NCBI GenBank assembly: GCA_943736015.1
Contig: OX031066.1
Span: 9,924,245-9,988,244, forward strand
Length of the DNA: 64,000 bases
From: Tridacna crocea
Lineage: Eukaryota > Mollusca > Bivalvia > Cardiida > Cardiidae
Direction of reading: 5' to 3'
This document shows, piece after piece, positions 62,071-64,000 of the stretch (its first letter is position 1; each line of letters begins with the position of its first letter). Below the pieces are notes generated by a model. It worked only from the letters and a program-made list of their open reading frames with translations, did no database searches and was not told the DNA's origin. The position numbers were made by a program, and so were the translations under genes.

Positions 62071-63354
62071 GTTTGAAGTAATTATCTTCAAAAGTAATAG
62101 CCATTTTACGAATGTCAAAGACAGATTTGGCAGGATAGCAAAATACTATGAGGAAGACACCAGGGCTAAGATAATAATTCCTTGTGCTCATCTAAAACAG
62201 CAGAGGTAATAAACTCATTGCCAAACTTACTTTCTGTATAACCTGTGCAGAAACTGGCAGCTGTGTCCCCGTTCCTCTATTTAAGTCGTATTTGGGTAAT
62301 ATTGTCCTGTAATATAATTATATGTTGTTTGTTTTAATGACATTTTCAACATTTTTTCAGTTGAATAATGGCAGCCAGTGCACCTATCCATACTTTCCTG
62401 CAGTTTCTTTAACCAGCACTTATCAAGCCACTGGCTGCTTTCCCACATAACCATTGTCAAAATTATGATCCGAGATGAGAGAGTTATAGATCTTGTCGCA
62501 GGATGAAGTATTTAAAATATTTTGACACCAGCCTTGTTTACCGTCTCAGAAATAATTTGACAGACGTTGTGTGCTGTATGAGTTTTCCTTGTGGTCATTA
62601 ATAACTTATCCAGTTTGGAGTTAATATGCTCAGTAACAACGGAGGAATTTACATGTTTAAGTTTCTTTAAAGTTTAAAGGGGACAAACTGTGTCAAAAAT
62701 ATTTTGATGGTTACATGCTCCCTCTTTTATGAGTTGCCATGTTGTTAATTAACAGTTTGTTCAAGTATAAGGTAAATATCTTCAAAAGTAATACCCACTT
62801 TACGAAATGTCAAAGAAAAATTCGGCAGGATAGCAACATAATATGAAGAAGACACCAGGGCTAAGATAATAATTCCTTGTTCTCATCTTAAACAACGGAG
62901 GTAATAAACTCATTGCCAAACTTACCTTCTGTATTGTATAATCTGTATTGAAACTGGCAGCTGTGTTGCCTATTCCTCGATTGATAATGTATTTTAGTGA
63001 TATTGTCTTGTAATGTACATGTGATTGTAACACTCCCTGAAAGCAAAAACAAAATTCTGTAAATATATAACAAGACCATCCCTTGCAGGTGCTATAGCTC
63101 AGCGGCAGATCTTTTATGAATTCAGTTCACCCTGCAATATAGGTTGTTTGTATATTTATTGACATTTCAACATTATTTTATTATATGATGGTGGCCAGTC
63201 CACCTATCAATACTTTCCTGCAGTTTCTTTTACCCGTACTACAACAATATTTTTATCAAGCCACTGGCTGCTTTCCCACATAACCATAGTCAAAATTATG
63301 GTCAGTGACGAGAGAGGCATAGATCTTAATGCAGGATGAAGTATTTAACCTTTT

Positions 63355-64000
63355 ACTCCATACCCAGCAAACATGATAAACTGGGTCCTATATGGGCAAA
63401 TCCTGGGCTAAATATCTATATGGGACCTATGTGGGTCCTTTGCGGGAATTTCAGCCCTTCTGGAACCCACATAGAGCCTATGTTATTTATATACTCATAA
63501 ACCTTTACAGTGTAAAATAAAATAAATCCAAACAAGTTCACTCTCTCACCGTACTCTATTTTTGTCTGTTATAGTAGAAGTTTAGCGATGATTTAAGCTC
63601 CAAAACCTGTAACAAGGTATTCACATGGGTCCCATTTGGGTCCCATTTATCGATTAGCAGCGACGGGTGGAGACGTAAATTACCGATAAACTTTGGTATG
63701 AGAGTTTTTTCCAACAATTATTATTAATTCTATTTCTCTACTGTTTAATTGTGCCATTTTACATTTTTTAACCTTCAAACATATTTTATCTGATAAAAAA
63801 TATGAAGAAAACACATTTACGGATTGAACTTATATTCAAAAACAAATTGCGCTATCACGTGATGTAAACAGAAATATCTGTTGAGAGCAAGAAGTAAGCA
63901 GTTTGAATCATATTCAAAATGCGTTAAGCTCTACTCATGAAATCTACTCCTCGTTGCAGGCATGTATATGGTATGTATTTCAATCGTTACTCACTACACT
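63355..64000. other. Repeat with ATGGGACCTATGTGGGTCC motifs, then unassigned sequence
   Basis: 63370-63490 and 63620-63650 carry several versions of TGGGTCC(T/C)ATATGGG and TGGGTCCCATTTGGGTCCC. I do not recognise the family. The rest to the window edge holds no supported gene. Confidence 0.4.

Larger units (their letters stand above)
59097..63352 (+). repeat. Threefold tandem duplication, each unit with a SINE remnant
   Basis: Units begin with AAAATATTTCCATGGTTACA-like text at about 59097, 59889 and 62695. Each continues with GAGTTGCCA, TTTGTTAAAG, GGCAGGAT(A/G)GCAACATA, CCAGGGCTAAGA and a SINE remnant. Unit length is about 650-790 bp once the hAT in unit 2 is removed. SINE remnants: 59515-59690, 62332-62515, 63160-63350. 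Confidence 0.8.

Overview
The window is non-coding-rich, AT-rich eukaryotic DNA (roughly 35% GC by eye), most likely from a bivalve mollusc. This rests on long spliced introns, tRNA-derived SINEs with a GGCGTTAAAC-type tail, dispersed repeats with about 155-167 bp tandem cores of the kind known from bivalves, and metazoan genes (beta-spectrin, an ABCG2-like transporter, possibly PWP1). No protein-coding gene here looks complete and intact. Most long open frames are read-through of repeats.

Gene remains all lie on the minus strand. A possible PWP1-like WD40 fragment is at 0.1-0.3 kb. Nine collinear exons of a beta-spectrin (second calponin-homology domain to spectrin repeat 5/6) run from 25.27 kb down to 11.51 kb. 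They carry three in-frame stops and three frameshifts, and several expected exons are missing, so this is an unprocessed, truncated pseudogene. Directly upstream, four exons of an ABCG2-like half-transporter (29.61 to 26.51 kb) carry a 16-bp tandem duplication and a stop. An unassigned exon-like block lies at 9.56-9.67 kb, and a 185-codon acidic frame at 31.0-31.5 kb ends in a retroelement-like tail.

The dominant component is one family of short TTAA-flanked elements (about 190-230 bp, TIR TTAACYCTTTACC). Each is built around a near-perfect 60-69 bp palindrome. I count about 57 copies and fragments, mostly from 0.5 to 52.8 kb. A local duplication (51.26-51.64 and 52.44-52.81 kb) supplies reciprocal empty and filled sites that prove TTAA target duplication, as in piggyBac-type transposition. 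At least two stem variants have matched changes on both arms.

Four hAT elements have visible 8-bp target duplications: 15.36-17.92, 36.20-37.56, 39.28-44.34 (with a three-exon BED-finger transposase carrying two frameshifts) and 59.97-62.07 kb. A 1.1-kb element with repeated-phrase termini and a 9-bp duplication sits inside the third. Tandem-core repeat elements occur at 14.0, 15.5, 32.4, 35.9, 45.4, 52.8, 54.9 and 60.1 kb; the last is an exact 7 x 156 bp array. Nesting is extreme: insertions three or four deep occur at 38.9-44.45 and 45.36-47.46 kb. From 53.8 kb to the end, the window holds an inverted pair of retroelement-like copies, SINE and tRNA-like pieces, and a threefold tandem duplication.
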